Shown piece after piece: positions 1 through 7,997 of a stretch of DNA of 21,711 nt. The notes beneath the pieces are model-generated. The model did no database searches. It saw nothing but the letters and a program-made list of their open reading frames with translations, and was not told the origin of the DNA. How positions within the stretch are numbered: position 1 is the first letter of the stretch; every line of letters begins with the position of its first letter. The position numbers were made by a program, and so were the translations under genes. The stretch is from an uncultured Porphyromonadaceae bacterium (lineage in GTDB: Bacteria; Bacteroidota; Bacteroidia; Bacteroidales; Muribaculaceae): the NCBI GenBank assembly GCA_900541865.1, contig UQLO01000038.1, positions 1-21,711 on the forward strand, in the 5' to 3' direction.

Positions 1-33
1 GAGTTTATTAATAAAAAACTCGGCAAACGTCAT
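1..33 (-). CDS. Possible 5' end of a gene leaving the window on the left
   Basis: Reading leftwards, the ATG at 33-31 starts a frame, MTFAEFFINKL, that stays open to the edge. The same frame is open further upstream (about 148-34) with protein-like content (for example QNFQRFYHPE), but no earlier ATG. A 16-codon frame starting at 80-78 ends with a TGA overlapping this ATG (ATGA), which could be chance. The orientation matches the polysaccharide-type genes to the right, so it could be the next gene of that cluster. Only 11 codons are visible and the function is unknown. Confidence 0.25.
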   Translation of the reverse strand, partial: MTFAEFFINKL

Positions 34-77
34 CTCCGGATGGTAGAACCTTTGGAAATTTTGATGCGGTTGCCCTG
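2..77 (+). repeat. Left copy of 76-bp perfect terminal inverted repeat
   Basis: Bases 2-77 are the exact reverse complement of 21636-21711. Identity stops abruptly at base 78 (c here, a in the other copy). The repeat is AT-rich compared with the GC-rich genes around it. On the minus strand this copy carries an open frame running off the window edge (residues MTFAEFFINKL from the ATG at 33-31). The copy lies at the window edge, so the true extent of the repeat to the left cannot be seen. It may be a genuine repeat or inversion site, or an assembly-graph overlap. Confidence 0.9.
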
Positions 78-154
78 CATAATCTGAAGGTAAGCAGCTA
101 AGCGACGCCGCTGAAAGCGACGCCTCCGGTTCTATGGCTCTATGGTCAAATTAA

Positions 155-1063
155 TCAGCCGCGCGTTTTTCCGGCCCGACGGTCGGCCTTGATTTTATCC
201 AGCATCGGATTCATGCCGTTGGCCACAAAGGCGGCCGCGAAGGCCGAGTCGGGCGTGTAGGTCAGCTCGCCGAAATATATCCGGCCGTCAATAAGATAAA
301 GATCTACCCTGACGAACTCATCGTCGGCCGACAGCTTGCGAGCAATGTCCATCATCTCGCCCAATTGCGCGGGAGCCTTGATAGCGCCCTCCGGCGCACG
401 GTATTTTTCGGTCAAGGCCTCCGGATGCTCATTCCACTGAGGGTCGAATGCCATCACTTTAAAGTCAAAGTGGTGCACTTCGTCGCGCTCCATAAAGGTA
501 TAGATTCTGACCGGCTCGCCGTTGACGCAATAGAATTTATAGTCTGTCAGCGATTTATGGCCCTTCTCCACCATCAGCTTCTCTGCAATCACGCAGGGCT
601 TGATCAATGAGTAATGCAGCTGGCCGGTAAACTGCGGATAAGGAAATTCAAGCGATTTCTTCAGCTGTTTCACAGCAGCTTTCCGGTCCAGTGTCGACTT
701 GTCGTGCACTATAATATTTGTGCCGCAGCCGTTGTTGGTCTTCAGCACAAACGAATCGGGCAGACTGTCGAAATCAATGTCTTCGGGATTGTCCCAGTGG
801 CCGTAGAGCGGTATGAGATACTTGTCGCCGACAATCGACGCCACCTCGGCACGAACTGCATATTTGTCGGCCCGAAGAGCCCATCTTTGGTTCCCGCCGT
901 TCTCCAGCATAACCCGGAACACATAGTCCACAAATAACGACATCGTGTCGACATCGCCTTTAAAATTGCCAAATCGGTGAAATTTTTTGAAATAACGCAG
1001 ATTGGCAATCAAACCGGGACATTGCGCGGCTACCTTGGCCAATGATGACATCAATATTGACAT
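155..1063 (-). CDS. TupA-like ATP-grasp protein
   Basis: This is a 302-residue protein of the TupA-like ATP-grasp family (teichuronopeptide-type ligases), which is common in bacterial surface-polysaccharide clusters. Visible landmarks are DKYAVR near 67-71, IPLYGHWDNPEDIDFDSLPDSF at about 84-105, the nucleotide-binding-like FVLKTNNGCGTNIIV (105-119), a central TDYKFYCVNGEP (173-184), and the metal-binding-like end VRVDLYLIDGRIYFGELTYTP (251-271). The protein appears cytosolic, with no signal peptide. Family members are thought to make amide bonds between a carboxylate and an amino group on surface glycans; the substrate here cannot be told. It lies 159 bp downstream of the GT4 gene with its own -7 box at 1093-1100, so it may be read both from that site and by readthrough. 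An ATG four codons in is an alternative start. Confidence 0.85.
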   Translation of the reverse strand: MSILMSSLAKVAAQCPGLIANLRYFKKFHRFGNFKGDVDTMSLFVDYVFRVMLENGGNQRWALRADKYAVRAEVASIVGDKYLIPLYGHWDNPEDIDFDSLPDSFVLKTNNGCGTNIIVHDKSTLDRKAAVKQLKKSLEFPYPQFTGQLHYSLIKPCVIAEKLMVEKGHKSLTDYKFYCVNGEPVRIYTFMERDEVHHFDFKVMAFDPQWNEHPEALTEKYRAPEGAIKAPAQLGEMMDIARKLSADDEFVRVDLYLIDGRIYFGELTYTPDSAFAAAFVANGMNPMLDKIKADRRAGKTRG

Positions 1064-1092
1064 AATCTATAATCAAAAAGAAAATTCGGCCA

Positions 1093-1100
1093 CAAAGATA
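1093..1100 (-). promoter_or_regulatory. Bacteroidetes -7 box upstream of the TupA-like gene
   Basis: The minus strand reads TATCTTTG, an exact TAnnTTTG match, 29 bp before the ATG of the TupA-like gene. No clear TTTG -33 element lies 19-21 bp further upstream, so only half of the consensus is present. The rest of the 159-bp spacer (1064-1222) holds no convincing gene or terminator. Confidence 0.45.
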
Positions 1101-1222
1101 CTCTTTTTATTCGACATTCCCACCCGGAGGACATATTATTTTGTGGTTTCTCAGTCGCCCTGCATTTAAATCAGGCAAAAACAAGCCGGTCAGAAAGCGT
1201 CGACTTTGTTCAAGCAAAAGCT

Positions 1223-2287
1223 CTAAATCAGGCCGGAGTAGAGGTCGGTGAGCACACGGCCCACATTTTCCGGCAGATGACATTCTACCTTCCGGTACGA
1301 CATACGCCCCATCTCCCGCATCCGGGTTCGGTCGCCGACAAGCCCTACTATGGCGGCCGACAAGGCTTCAACGTCGCCCGGGGTATGCATCACCCCGTTG
1401 GTCGGGTCGAGTATCTCGGGTATGCCGCCGACATTGGTGGATATGACTGCATGACTGTACGACATGCCTTCGAGCAAAGAAATCGGCAATCCCTCGAAAT
1501 ACGACGGCAGTATGCTCACCGATGACAATGCGAGCAGTTCCGCCTTCTTCTCGGGCGATACCCAGCCTTCGTACTTCACCAGTGTGTCAATGCCCAATCG
1601 GGCTATTTCAGATTCAAAGCGCGCTGTGTCGCCTTTGCCGCCAACGTGCAGCACGAATTTGCCCGCAAGGCGGTCCTTGGCCTTAGCAATGGCCTTGAGC
1701 AAGTCGTAGATGCCTTTGTCGTCTACGAGATTGCCTAGAAACAGGGCGTGCACAACCCCGTCGGCCTCGCCGGCCTCTCTGCTGAAGCCGGCCGGAGGAG
1801 CCGACACTATGTTGGGAACAAAGCAGACGTTGGTCAGCCCGAGCGTGCCGGTGTAGTATCCTTTCCACTTTTCGCTCAAGGCTATCACCGCGTCGGCCTT
1901 TGCAAGCTTGGCGCCTATTTTGTCCTCGCGGCCTTCGCAATATTTGTGGAACATGCCGGAATGTATGTGCATCACCACCTTGCGCCCCATTGCCTTGGCA
2001 AGATTCATGAAGACACACGAGCGGGGGAAGCTCACCTTGCCGGCCGTGTGCAGATGCACAACCCGTATCTCGGGGTGTAAGCGCAACGTGTTTACAAGCT
2101 TGACACATGCCCCAAAAAAATCAAACAGCTTCGACACTTTACCGCCCCCGACGTGGGATTCGGCAATGAAATTCCATGTCGAGAACAAGCTGTCGCGGTA
2201 ATATTTCAGCACCGACGACATACCACCTTTTCCCTCCGGATCGGGTCCGATAGTCAATATCTTTTCTGATATGCTTGCAGTTATCAT
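1223..2287 (-). CDS. GT4-family glycosyltransferase (GT-B fold)
   Basis: This 354-residue protein transfers a sugar from a nucleotide-sugar donor, probably onto a growing surface polysaccharide or lipid-linked glycan. The N-terminal Rossmann half has the glycine-rich acceptor-side loop (GPDPEGKGGMSSV, 14-26) and VVHLHTAGK at about 96-104. The C-terminal half has the donor-binding pattern FLGNLVDDKGIYDLL and the retaining GT4 E-x7-E signature (E265 and E273 in FEGLPISLLE), followed by STNVGGIPEI. There are no membrane segments. It starts 16 bp after the RimK-like ATP-grasp gene and sits before the TupA-like gene. This grouping suggests that a glycan is built and then decorated by amide-forming ligases. 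Donor and acceptor are unknown. Confidence 0.88.
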   Translation of the reverse strand: MITASISEKILTIGPDPEGKGGMSSVLKYYRDSLFSTWNFIAESHVGGGKVSKLFDFFGACVKLVNTLRLHPEIRVVHLHTAGKVSFPRSCVFMNLAKAMGRKVVMHIHSGMFHKYCEGREDKIGAKLAKADAVIALSEKWKGYYTGTLGLTNVCFVPNIVSAPPAGFSREAGEADGVVHALFLGNLVDDKGIYDLLKAIAKAKDRLAGKFVLHVGGKGDTARFESEIARLGIDTLVKYEGWVSPEKKAELLALSSVSILPSYFEGLPISLLEGMSYSHAVISTNVGGIPEILDPTNGVMHTPGDVEALSAAIVGLVGDRTRMREMGRMSYRKVECHLPENVGRVLTDLYSGLI

Positions 2288-2303
2288 AATATAGCCTAAG
2301 GTG

Positions 2304-3152
2304 TCAATTTTCAGTTGTAAGCTCCTCTATCACTCTTTTCACCAATCGTTTACCTCGCGCCGGAGGCAAGGTACGGAAGCCGGCGTTGCCATTGACTTCG
2401 CAGACTGTGTAGCTGCCCTCCCCCGGGCCGTAGAGGATGTCGACGCCGGCCAAAAACAGCCCGCACACCTCTGCGGCACGTTCGGCAAGGGCGAAGGCTT
2501 CTTTGCGGGCGTTGCCCCGCAGCGTCTCCGGATGCCCCCCGGCTGCGAAATTCGAGACGATATTGCCCGGATTGGAGCGTATCACTCCCTCTACGGCACG
2601 GCCGTTGAGCACCCACACGCGTATATCGGTCCCCGGGCGGTCGCCGACATAACTCTGGGCTATGTAGTCGCGCTTGAGGGCCAGGCCGCCGTCGACTTCG
2701 ACCAGCTCGACGCCTTTGCCCTGCGAGCCTTCGCGCGGCTTGACGATGAACTGCTTGCCCAGATGGCGCCCGAGCGACTGATAGCTCGCTCCGGTGCCCT
2801 CAAGGGTCAGAGGCACAGGCAGGCCGGCCGCCCCGAGGGCGCTGACGCACATCAGTTTGTCGCGGCAGAGTTTCATCGCCCTCCAGCGGTTGTAAACCGG
2901 TATGCCAACCCGCTCAAAGGCCAGCGAGATATGCCGCGCATAGCACCGCATAAGCACCGCGTCGGGCCACGGCAATATCTTCGCCGTGCCGTCGGTGACC
3001 AGCAGCTCCCCCGTAGGGAGCGCCATCACCCCCATACGGTCGGCGTAGAGAAACCGCGCCTCGTAGCCTGCGGCCGCGGCTGCTTCGCTCCACCATTTGG
3101 CGGCCCCGTTGGGGGTGTTGCTCTCGTAGATTATGTACAGCAGGTTGTCCAC
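2304..3152 (-). CDS. RimK/LysX-like ATP-grasp ligase
   Basis: This 282-residue protein begins with GTG at 3152-3150, directly after the TGA of the chromate transporter (TGAGTG), so the two are probably translationally coupled. ATP-grasp features are clear: FIVKPREGSQGKGVELV (about 135-151) for nucleotide binding, DIRVWVLNGRAVEGVIR (176-192), NFAAGGHPE (201-209), and the metal-binding GVDILYGP...VCEVNGNAGF (236-259). These match the RimK alpha-L-glutamate ligase/LysX group, which joins an amino acid to a carboxylate via an acyl phosphate. Classical RimK modifies ribosomal protein S6. Here the neighbours are a GT4 enzyme and a second ATP-grasp protein, so a small-molecule or envelope substrate is equally possible. 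Confidence 0.82.
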   Translation of the reverse strand: MDNLLYIIYESNTPNGAAKWWSEAAAAAGYEARFLYADRMGVMALPTGELLVTDGTAKILPWPDAVLMRCYARHISLAFERVGIPVYNRWRAMKLCRDKLMCVSALGAAGLPVPLTLEGTGASYQSLGRHLGKQFIVKPREGSQGKGVELVEVDGGLALKRDYIAQSYVGDRPGTDIRVWVLNGRAVEGVIRSNPGNIVSNFAAGGHPETLRGNARKEAFALAERAAEVCGLFLAGVDILYGPGEGSYTVCEVNGNAGFRTLPPARGKRLVKRVIEELTTEN

Positions 3153-3722
3153 TCAGAATAGAAAATATCCGGCCACGCCGGCGCAGATGATAAGCAGTAT
3201 GGGATGTATCTTGGTGAAGAGGGTCACGCCGAGTGCTATGGCCGCCAGGACGACGCTCTTGACGACGTCGGGCGTTTGGTAGCCGAAGTTGGCGCCATTC
3301 ATAAGCAGCAGCGCCGCTGAAGCTATCAGTCCAACGATGACGGGCCGAAGTCCTGTGAATATACCTTTGAGCCACGGGCTGTTGCGGTGGCGGTTGATAT
3401 AGTGGCCGGCGTAGCGTACCAGCACGAACGACGGTAGCACCACGACCAAAGTGCAAAGCAGCGAGCCCAATATTCCGAAAACCGGGCTTGTCAGCGCCGG
3501 CGAGCTCGCGCCGGGGGCTACATAGCCGATGTAGGTCGCCGAATTTATGCCGATGGGGCCCGGGGTCATCTGGGAGATGGCCACTATGTCGGTGAACATC
3601 CCTTCCGTTATCCAACCCGGTGTTACTATCTCGTTCTCAATCAGGGCGAGCATGGCATAGCCGCCGCCGAAGCCGAAGAATCCGATTTTGAGATAGCTCC
3701 ATATGAGGCGTAGGTAAATCAT
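3153..3722 (-). CDS. chrA: Chromate-transporter family protein, second half of pair
   Basis: This 189-residue membrane protein is a single-domain (short-chain) CHR family member. It shows the diagnostic GFFGFGGGYAML (14-25) and ISQMTPGPIGINSATYIGY (about 49-67), then about four further hydrophobic segments. Short CHR proteins are encoded as tandem pairs that work together in the inner membrane; some expel chromate, but many have no proven substrate. Its start overlaps the stop of the preceding half by 4 bp (ATGA), and its own TGA abuts the next gene's GTG. It is therefore locked into the mutS2 unit. Confidence 0.9.
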   Translation of the reverse strand: MIYLRLIWSYLKIGFFGFGGGYAMLALIENEIVTPGWITEGMFTDIVAISQMTPGPIGINSATYIGYVAPGASSPALTSPVFGILGSLLCTLVVVLPSFVLVRYAGHYINRHRNSPWLKGIFTGLRPVIVGLIASAALLLMNGANFGYQTPDVVKSVVLAAIALGVTLFTKIHPILLIICAGVAGYFLF

Positions 3723-4309
3723 TCTTCTTTACGCTCCTCCCTGCGCGCCTCGAGTTGCCGGCGGCTGCGCCGACTCAGAAAATAGCCGACTGCGCCGCCC
3801 GCCACAACATAAAGTATCGGATTCGATACCACCGGCCACTTGCTCCATATCAGCAGGGCCACCGCCGCCGGTATCCAGCATGTTTTCCAGCCGATGCCGC
3901 TTGCGCGGGCCGTGGTTATCACCGGAGCCAGTATCAGCGCCACAACCACAGGTCGTATGCCCTTGAAGATTGCCGTCAGGGTAGCATTGGAGGTAATGGT
4001 CTCCGGCGTGAGGAACATGGCTATGGTGAGTATAATCAGAAAGCAAGGCAGAATGGTACCCGCAGCGGCTACTAGACTGCCCTTCATGCCCCGAAGTTTG
4101 TCGCCGACAACTACGGAGATGTTCACCGCCAGAATGCCCGGCAGCGACTGCGCCACAGCAAGAAGGTCAAGAAATTCGGTCCGCTCGAGCCAGTGCTGCT
4201 TGTCGACGACCTCCCGCTCTATAAGTGTAATCATGGCCCATCCGCCTCCGAAGGTGAATGCGCCGATTTTTACGAATGTGAGGAATAGTTGAAGAAGCAT
4301 ATCTTTCAA
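3719..4309 (-). CDS. chrA: Chromate-transporter family protein, first half of pair
   Basis: This 196-residue partner of the downstream CHR protein has the same layout: FTFGGGWAMITLIEREVV (18-35), AVAQSLPGILAVNISVVVGDKLRG (about 51-74), and hydrophobic segments up to residue 178. It ends in a strongly charged tail (SRRSRRQLEARREERKEE), probably cytoplasmic. The SLPGILAVNIS segment replaces the MTPGPIGINSA of its partner. This difference between halves is usual for the paired, oppositely oriented subunits. It overlaps mutS2 by 4 bp (4306-4309) and the second half by 4 bp. Confidence 0.9.
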   Translation of the reverse strand: MKDMLLQLFLTFVKIGAFTFGGGWAMITLIEREVVDKQHWLERTEFLDLLAVAQSLPGILAVNISVVVGDKLRGMKGSLVAAAGTILPCFLIILTIAMFLTPETITSNATLTAIFKGIRPVVVALILAPVITTARASGIGWKTCWIPAAVALLIWSKWPVVSNPILYVVAGGAVGYFLSRRSRRQLEARREERKEE

Positions 4310-6774
4310 AATTCAACAACGGTGATTCCGGCGCCTCCGAGGCGAACGTCCTCGTCGTGGTAGCTCTTCACGGCCGAAACCGTATCGAGATAGCGACGTA
4401 TGTATTGCCTCAGTGCACCGGTGCCCGTGCCGTGGAGTATGCGCACCCGGCCGGCGTTGAACTGCACGGCATCGTCGATGTAGTACATCACGGCTTGGAC
4501 GGCTTCATCGGTTCGCATACCCCGCACGTCGATTTCCTGGCTGAAGTTGAGCTGTCGCTCGCGCGAGGCGTCGGCGGTGGCGCTGCTGATATACGATGTG
4601 CTGCCCTTGGCCGCCTGCGGCTTGCGTATGGTGGCTTTAAGGCGGTCGAGTTTGACGGTGGTCTTCATCTGCCCGAAAACCACCGTGGCGTTCTTGCCGG
4701 AAATGGCCTCCACTGTGCCTACTGTTCCGCCGCCGTCGGCAAGCACCACATTGGAGCCGACGGCGATGGCCTCGGGTGCCGGAGCCGCCTTAGGCGCCGG
4801 CTGCGGGGTGCGCGACTTGGGAACGCGGCGGGCAAGGGCTTTGTCGTTGGTGGCGCCCGCGGTCAGGGTTGTCCGCTCGGCCTCCAGTCGGCGGCGCGCT
4901 TCCAGGGTCTTCTCGCGGTCGGCCTGCGAGGAGCGTATGTCGCGGATGGCACGCTCGATGGCCGAATTGCTGCCTTCGAGGATGCGTCGGGCCTCCTCGC
5001 GCGCCGAGGCTATTATTTCGCGACGTTTGCCGCGCAGCTCCTCCAGCTCGCGGTCGTAGCGCGCGAGGGTATCTTCCATCTGCTTTTCCTTCAGGCGAAT
5101 GGCAGAGCGCTTGTTCTCCCAGTAGCGGCGGTCGCGGGCTATGTCGAGAAGGTATTTGTCCATATTGACATAGTCGCTGCCCACTATTTCCTTGGCGTTT
5201 TCTATAATCTCCTCCGGCAGCCCGGTTTTGCGGGCTATCTCGATGGCAAACGAGCTTCCGGGCTGACCCACGGCCAGACGGAAGGTTGGAGCCATTCGGT
5301 TGCGGTCGTAGAGCATGGAGCCGTTGACCAATCCGGCGGTGTCTTCGGCAAACTGTTTGAGGTTGTGGTAGTGCGTGGTAATAACACCCCATGCCCCCAG
5401 CGAGTTGAGCTTGGCGAGGACGGCCTGGGCGATGGCGCCGCCTATCTGGGGCTCGGTGCCTCCGCCGAACTCGTCGATGAGTATCAGCGAGGACGCACCG
5501 CCATGACCGAGGAAATACTTCATGTTGCGAAGATGCGAGGAGTAGGTGCTCAGGTCGTCGTCGATGCTTTGGTCGTCGCCGATGTCGATGAAGATATCGG
5601 CGAAGACACCCATATGCGAGTTGGCGTGCATCACCGGCAGCAGCCCGCACTGAGCCATATACTGGCAGACGGCAACAGTCTTGAGCGTCACCGACTTGCC
5701 GCCCGCATTGGGACCGGATATTACCAGAAGTCGCGATTCGGGCGTTAGGGTGATGTCCAGAGGCACAACCTGCTTGCCCTGCCGGGCCAGCGAGCGCGCC
5801 AAGCCGGGATGGCAAGCTCCGTACCACTCCATCTCCGGGTCGGCCGACAATGCCGGCAGTGCGCCGCCGGTGCTTCGCGCATAGTTGCCTTTGGCATGAA
5901 TGAAGTCGAACTCGCCCAACAGCTCGAAGCCGCCCAGCAGGCTGTCGATTTCGGGGCGGATAATGTCGGCAAGGGCAGTGAGTATGCGCACTATCTCGCG
6001 GTGCTCCTGCATGGAGAGTTCGCGCAGGCGGTTGTTGGCCTCCACCACGGCAGCCGGCTCGATGAAGACTGTCTTGCCCGAGGCCGACTCGTCGTGGACG
6101 ATGCCGGATATCTTGCGCTTGTACATCGGCGCCACCGGGATGACAAGACGGCCGTCGCGCACCGAGGGCGAAGTGTCCGCCTCGAGGATGCCTTCGCGCA
6201 CAGCGGCGGCGATGACGCGTCGCACCGCCGAATTTATGCTCGCTGCCGTGGACGCCATGTCACGTCTTATCTCGGCCAGTGCCGGCGAGGCATTGTCCTT
6301 GATTTGGCCGTGGCGGTCCATTATGCGGTCGATAGCGGCCGTGATTTCGGGGAAGGCGAGCATATCGCGCGCTATGGCGTCGAGGTTGGGATATGGCGAA
6401 GCCGACACAGCCAGAGCATCGTCCGGGTCGGCTCGGCGCAGCTTGGCGAAAAATGTGCTGATGCCGGCGATGGCGCCCAGCGACGAGCGCAGGCCGGGAA
6501 GTTCGCTTTCGGCGGGGAAGGTGCCCGGTATGCGCAGAGAGGCCAGCAACTGCCGGCAGTCGTGTACGCCGCTTAGCGGAAAGTCGGTGTCGCCGCTGAG
6601 TATGGCCAGCATCTCGGCGGTGCACCGCAGCCGACGGTGCACCTCGCCGGGGTTGGCGCAGAAGGACATATCGTCGCACCACGTATGCCCCAACTCGGAG
6701 AGGCACAGTCCGCGCACGGCGGCGCGGACGCCGTCGAAGCCTATCTTCTGCTCGATTGTTTCCGGGTAGGTCAT
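4306..6774 (-). CDS. mutS2: MutS2 ATPase with Smr domain
   Basis: This is a full-length 822-residue MutS2. It has the core/clamp region (about 1-330), a Walker A GPNAGGKS (354-361), Walker B LILIDE (430-435), the ABC-type STYSSHLRN (409-417) and TTHYHN (466-471). A coiled-coil stretch rich in E, R and K follows (about 540-640), and a C-terminal Smr domain from about 747 carries EIDVRGMRTDEA and ILHGTGTGALR. The N-terminal mismatch-reading domain of MutS1 is absent, as expected. MutS2 was long viewed as an anti-recombination factor; in Bacillus subtilis it also splits collided ribosomes. It lies 13 bp downstream of smpB, which fits a ribosome-rescue role, although MutS2 of Bacteroidota has not been shown here to act that way. 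Confidence 0.96.
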   Translation of the reverse strand: MTYPETIEQKIGFDGVRAAVRGLCLSELGHTWCDDMSFCANPGEVHRRLRCTAEMLAILSGDTDFPLSGVHDCRQLLASLRIPGTFPAESELPGLRSSLGAIAGISTFFAKLRRADPDDALAVSASPYPNLDAIARDMLAFPEITAAIDRIMDRHGQIKDNASPALAEIRRDMASTAASINSAVRRVIAAAVREGILEADTSPSVRDGRLVIPVAPMYKRKISGIVHDESASGKTVFIEPAAVVEANNRLRELSMQEHREIVRILTALADIIRPEIDSLLGGFELLGEFDFIHAKGNYARSTGGALPALSADPEMEWYGACHPGLARSLARQGKQVVPLDITLTPESRLLVISGPNAGGKSVTLKTVAVCQYMAQCGLLPVMHANSHMGVFADIFIDIGDDQSIDDDLSTYSSHLRNMKYFLGHGGASSLILIDEFGGGTEPQIGGAIAQAVLAKLNSLGAWGVITTHYHNLKQFAEDTAGLVNGSMLYDRNRMAPTFRLAVGQPGSSFAIEIARKTGLPEEIIENAKEIVGSDYVNMDKYLLDIARDRRYWENKRSAIRLKEKQMEDTLARYDRELEELRGKRREIIASAREEARRILEGSNSAIERAIRDIRSSQADREKTLEARRRLEAERTTLTAGATNDKALARRVPKSRTPQPAPKAAPAPEAIAVGSNVVLADGGGTVGTVEAISGKNATVVFGQMKTTVKLDRLKATIRKPQAAKGSTSYISSATADASRERQLNFSQEIDVRGMRTDEAVQAVMYYIDDAVQFNAGRVRILHGTGTGALRQYIRRYLDTVSAVKSYHDEDVRLGGAGITVVEF

Positions 6775-6787
6775 AGGCGCTCGGGGC

Positions 6788-7243
6788 TTATTTGTGCATC
6801 AGTCGGGCCAAGGCGCGCTTGTCGTCGCGCTCCTTGATGCTTTGGCGCTTGTCGTACTCTTTCTTACCCTTTGCTATGCCAATCACGAGCTTGGCCAACC
6901 CCTTGCCGTTGATAAAAAGCCGCAGAGGCACAATAGTCAGCCCCGTGTCCTTGGTGCTCTTGATGAGTTTGCCGATTTCGCGCGAGGTAAGAAGCAGCTT
7001 GCGGTCGCGGCGCGCCTGATGGTTGTTGTAGGTGCCGTAGAAGTACTCGGCAATGTTCATATTCTTCACCCAAACCTCGCCGGCTGCGCTGACGTAGCAG
7101 AAAGTATCGACCAAGGAGGCATGGCCCCCGCGGATGCTTTTTATTTCAGTGCCTGTCAGCACGATGCCGGCCGTAAATGTCTCGATTATCTCGTAATCGA
7201 AGCTGGCACGGCGGTTTTTTATGTTGATATCTTTGGCGTTCAT
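6788..7243 (-). CDS. smpB: SsrA-binding protein SmpB
   Basis: This 151-residue protein binds tmRNA and carries it into the empty A site of stalled ribosomes for trans-translation. The family pattern is complete: NRRASFDYEIIETFTAGIVL near the start, GTEIKSIR (32-39), the beta-barrel segment WVKNMNIAEY, RKLLL (81-85), and the basic C-terminal tail KGKKEYDKRQSIKERDDKR that enters the mRNA channel. Length is typical. Its start overlaps the upstream membrane-protein stop by 4 bp (ATGA), and mutS2 begins 13 bp after its stop. The tmRNA gene is not in the window. Confidence 0.97.
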   Translation of the reverse strand: MNAKDINIKNRRASFDYEIIETFTAGIVLTGTEIKSIRGGHASLVDTFCYVSAAGEVWVKNMNIAEYFYGTYNNHQARRDRKLLLTSREIGKLIKSTKDTGLTIVPLRLFINGKGLAKLVIGIAKGKKEYDKRQSIKERDDKRALARLMHK

Positions 7244-7788
7244 GGAAGTATGAAAAAGAAGAGATAGTAGATGGCAAGAGGCGTCACCACAGTGGCCAGC
7301 GTAGCCAAAAGAAGGAAGGAAATGTCGCGCTGCGGAGGCACGTCGAGGTACTTAGCCCCCTTATATAACACCAAAACGGCGTATAGAGGCAGAAAACGCA
7401 GCAGAATCAAGTGCCACGGGCAGATATTGTCGGCCAATTGAATCAGCACCATAATGCCGACGGCCATCACTGCGAGCACACCGCAGCGGTCGGTGTCGAC
7501 CTTGCGGCCTACAGCCCGCTCCATATACATGTCGAACACAAGCCGGGCTATGTAGACAGCCACGAAATATGCTCCGAAGTCGACCAGCGCCCGGATAACG
7601 ACCGTGCCAAGCTGCACGCCGCGTTCCCAGAAGAGTGCGCAGAACTCGCTGGCCGCCGTCAGGCAAAGCAAAGGCACCAAGCCGCCGCGCATCAGCGCAC
7701 GAGGCTGTGGCGACTCCGAGGCGATATCCTCCCAGCCGTTGGCCGGCGACAGCACCAGTTGAATGAGATATTTAAGAAAGCTGAGCAT
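7240..7788 (-). CDS. Yip1-like integral membrane protein
   Basis: This 182-residue protein has about five hydrophobic segments (roughly 35-52, 60-80, 103-120, 124-142, 156-180). An N-terminal motif, LVLSPANGWEDIASES (12-27), resembles the start of Yip1-domain proteins of Bacteroidales. No enzymatic residues are evident. It is the first gene after the strong promoter at 7809-7839, with a leader of only about 14 bases, and overlaps smpB by 4 bp. Its link to ribosome rescue is positional only. The Yip1 assignment rests on general resemblance and is moderate. Confidence 0.7.
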   Translation of the reverse strand: MLSFLKYLIQLVLSPANGWEDIASESPQPRALMRGGLVPLLCLTAASEFCALFWERGVQLGTVVIRALVDFGAYFVAVYIARLVFDMYMERAVGRKVDTDRCGVLAVMAVGIMVLIQLADNICPWHLILLRFLPLYAVLVLYKGAKYLDVPPQRDISFLLLATLATVVTPLAIYYLFFFILP

Positions 7789-7808
7789 GACAAAGGCGTT
7801 TCAACCCG

Positions 7809-7839
7809 CAAAGTTACAAAAAACCCCCGTCACCGCAAA
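7809..7839 (-). promoter_or_regulatory. Consensus Bacteroidetes promoter for the yip1-smpB-mutS2 unit
   Basis: On the minus strand, TTTG (7839-7836) is followed after exactly 19 bp by TAACTTTG (7816-7809). This is a complete TTTG-N19-TAnnTTTG sigma-ABfr type promoter. It points at the ATG at 7788, giving a short leader. No other full promoter of this quality was found down to the RimK-like gene, so it probably drives the whole run. Confidence 0.82.
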
Positions 7840-7896
7840 ACCAAAAACGACAGTCCACCGGCCGCGGCGATTTTCCTGTTCGCAAGACGCATAAGA

Positions 7897-7908
7897 CCTC
7901 CGCGGAGG
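7897..7908. other. 12-bp perfect palindrome in divergent spacer
   Basis: CCTCCGCGGAGG is self-complementary. It lies between the divergent promoters of the yip1 unit and the GDPD gene, about 58 bp upstream of the GDPD -33 element. It could be an operator half-site pair or chance in GC-rich DNA. The rest of this 232-bp spacer, apart from the two promoters, shows nothing recognisable. Confidence 0.3.
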
Positions 7909-7965
7909 GTACCGGGCGCTGTTATCTTTCGCACGGGAATTTTCTTAGGCGCTCAGCAACATTTT

Positions 7966-7997
7966 TTTGCGTGTATGGCTAATTATTGTTACTTTTG
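7966..7997 (+). promoter_or_regulatory. Consensus Bacteroidetes promoter for the GDPD gene
   Basis: TTTG at 7966-7969 and TACTTTTG (TAnnTTTG) at 7990-7997 are separated by 20 bp, the preferred spacing. Transcription should start near 8004, leaving a leader of about 17 bases before the ATG at 8021. Confidence 0.8.

Noticed and set aside
30..80. A 16-codon minus-strand frame (MQGNRIKISKG...) ending in ATGA with the edge gene
   Set aside because: It is too short to judge and partly inside the terminal repeat. The overlap may be chance.
2301..3161. Plus-strand open frame (286 codons) opposite the RimK-like ligase
   Set aside because: The minus-strand frame has all ATP-grasp motifs, whereas this one has none.
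4357..5748. Long plus-strand open frame (463 codons) opposite mutS2
   Set aside because: It lies wholly antisense to a clear mutS2, has no recognisable domain, and is the kind of shadow frame expected in GC-rich coding DNA.
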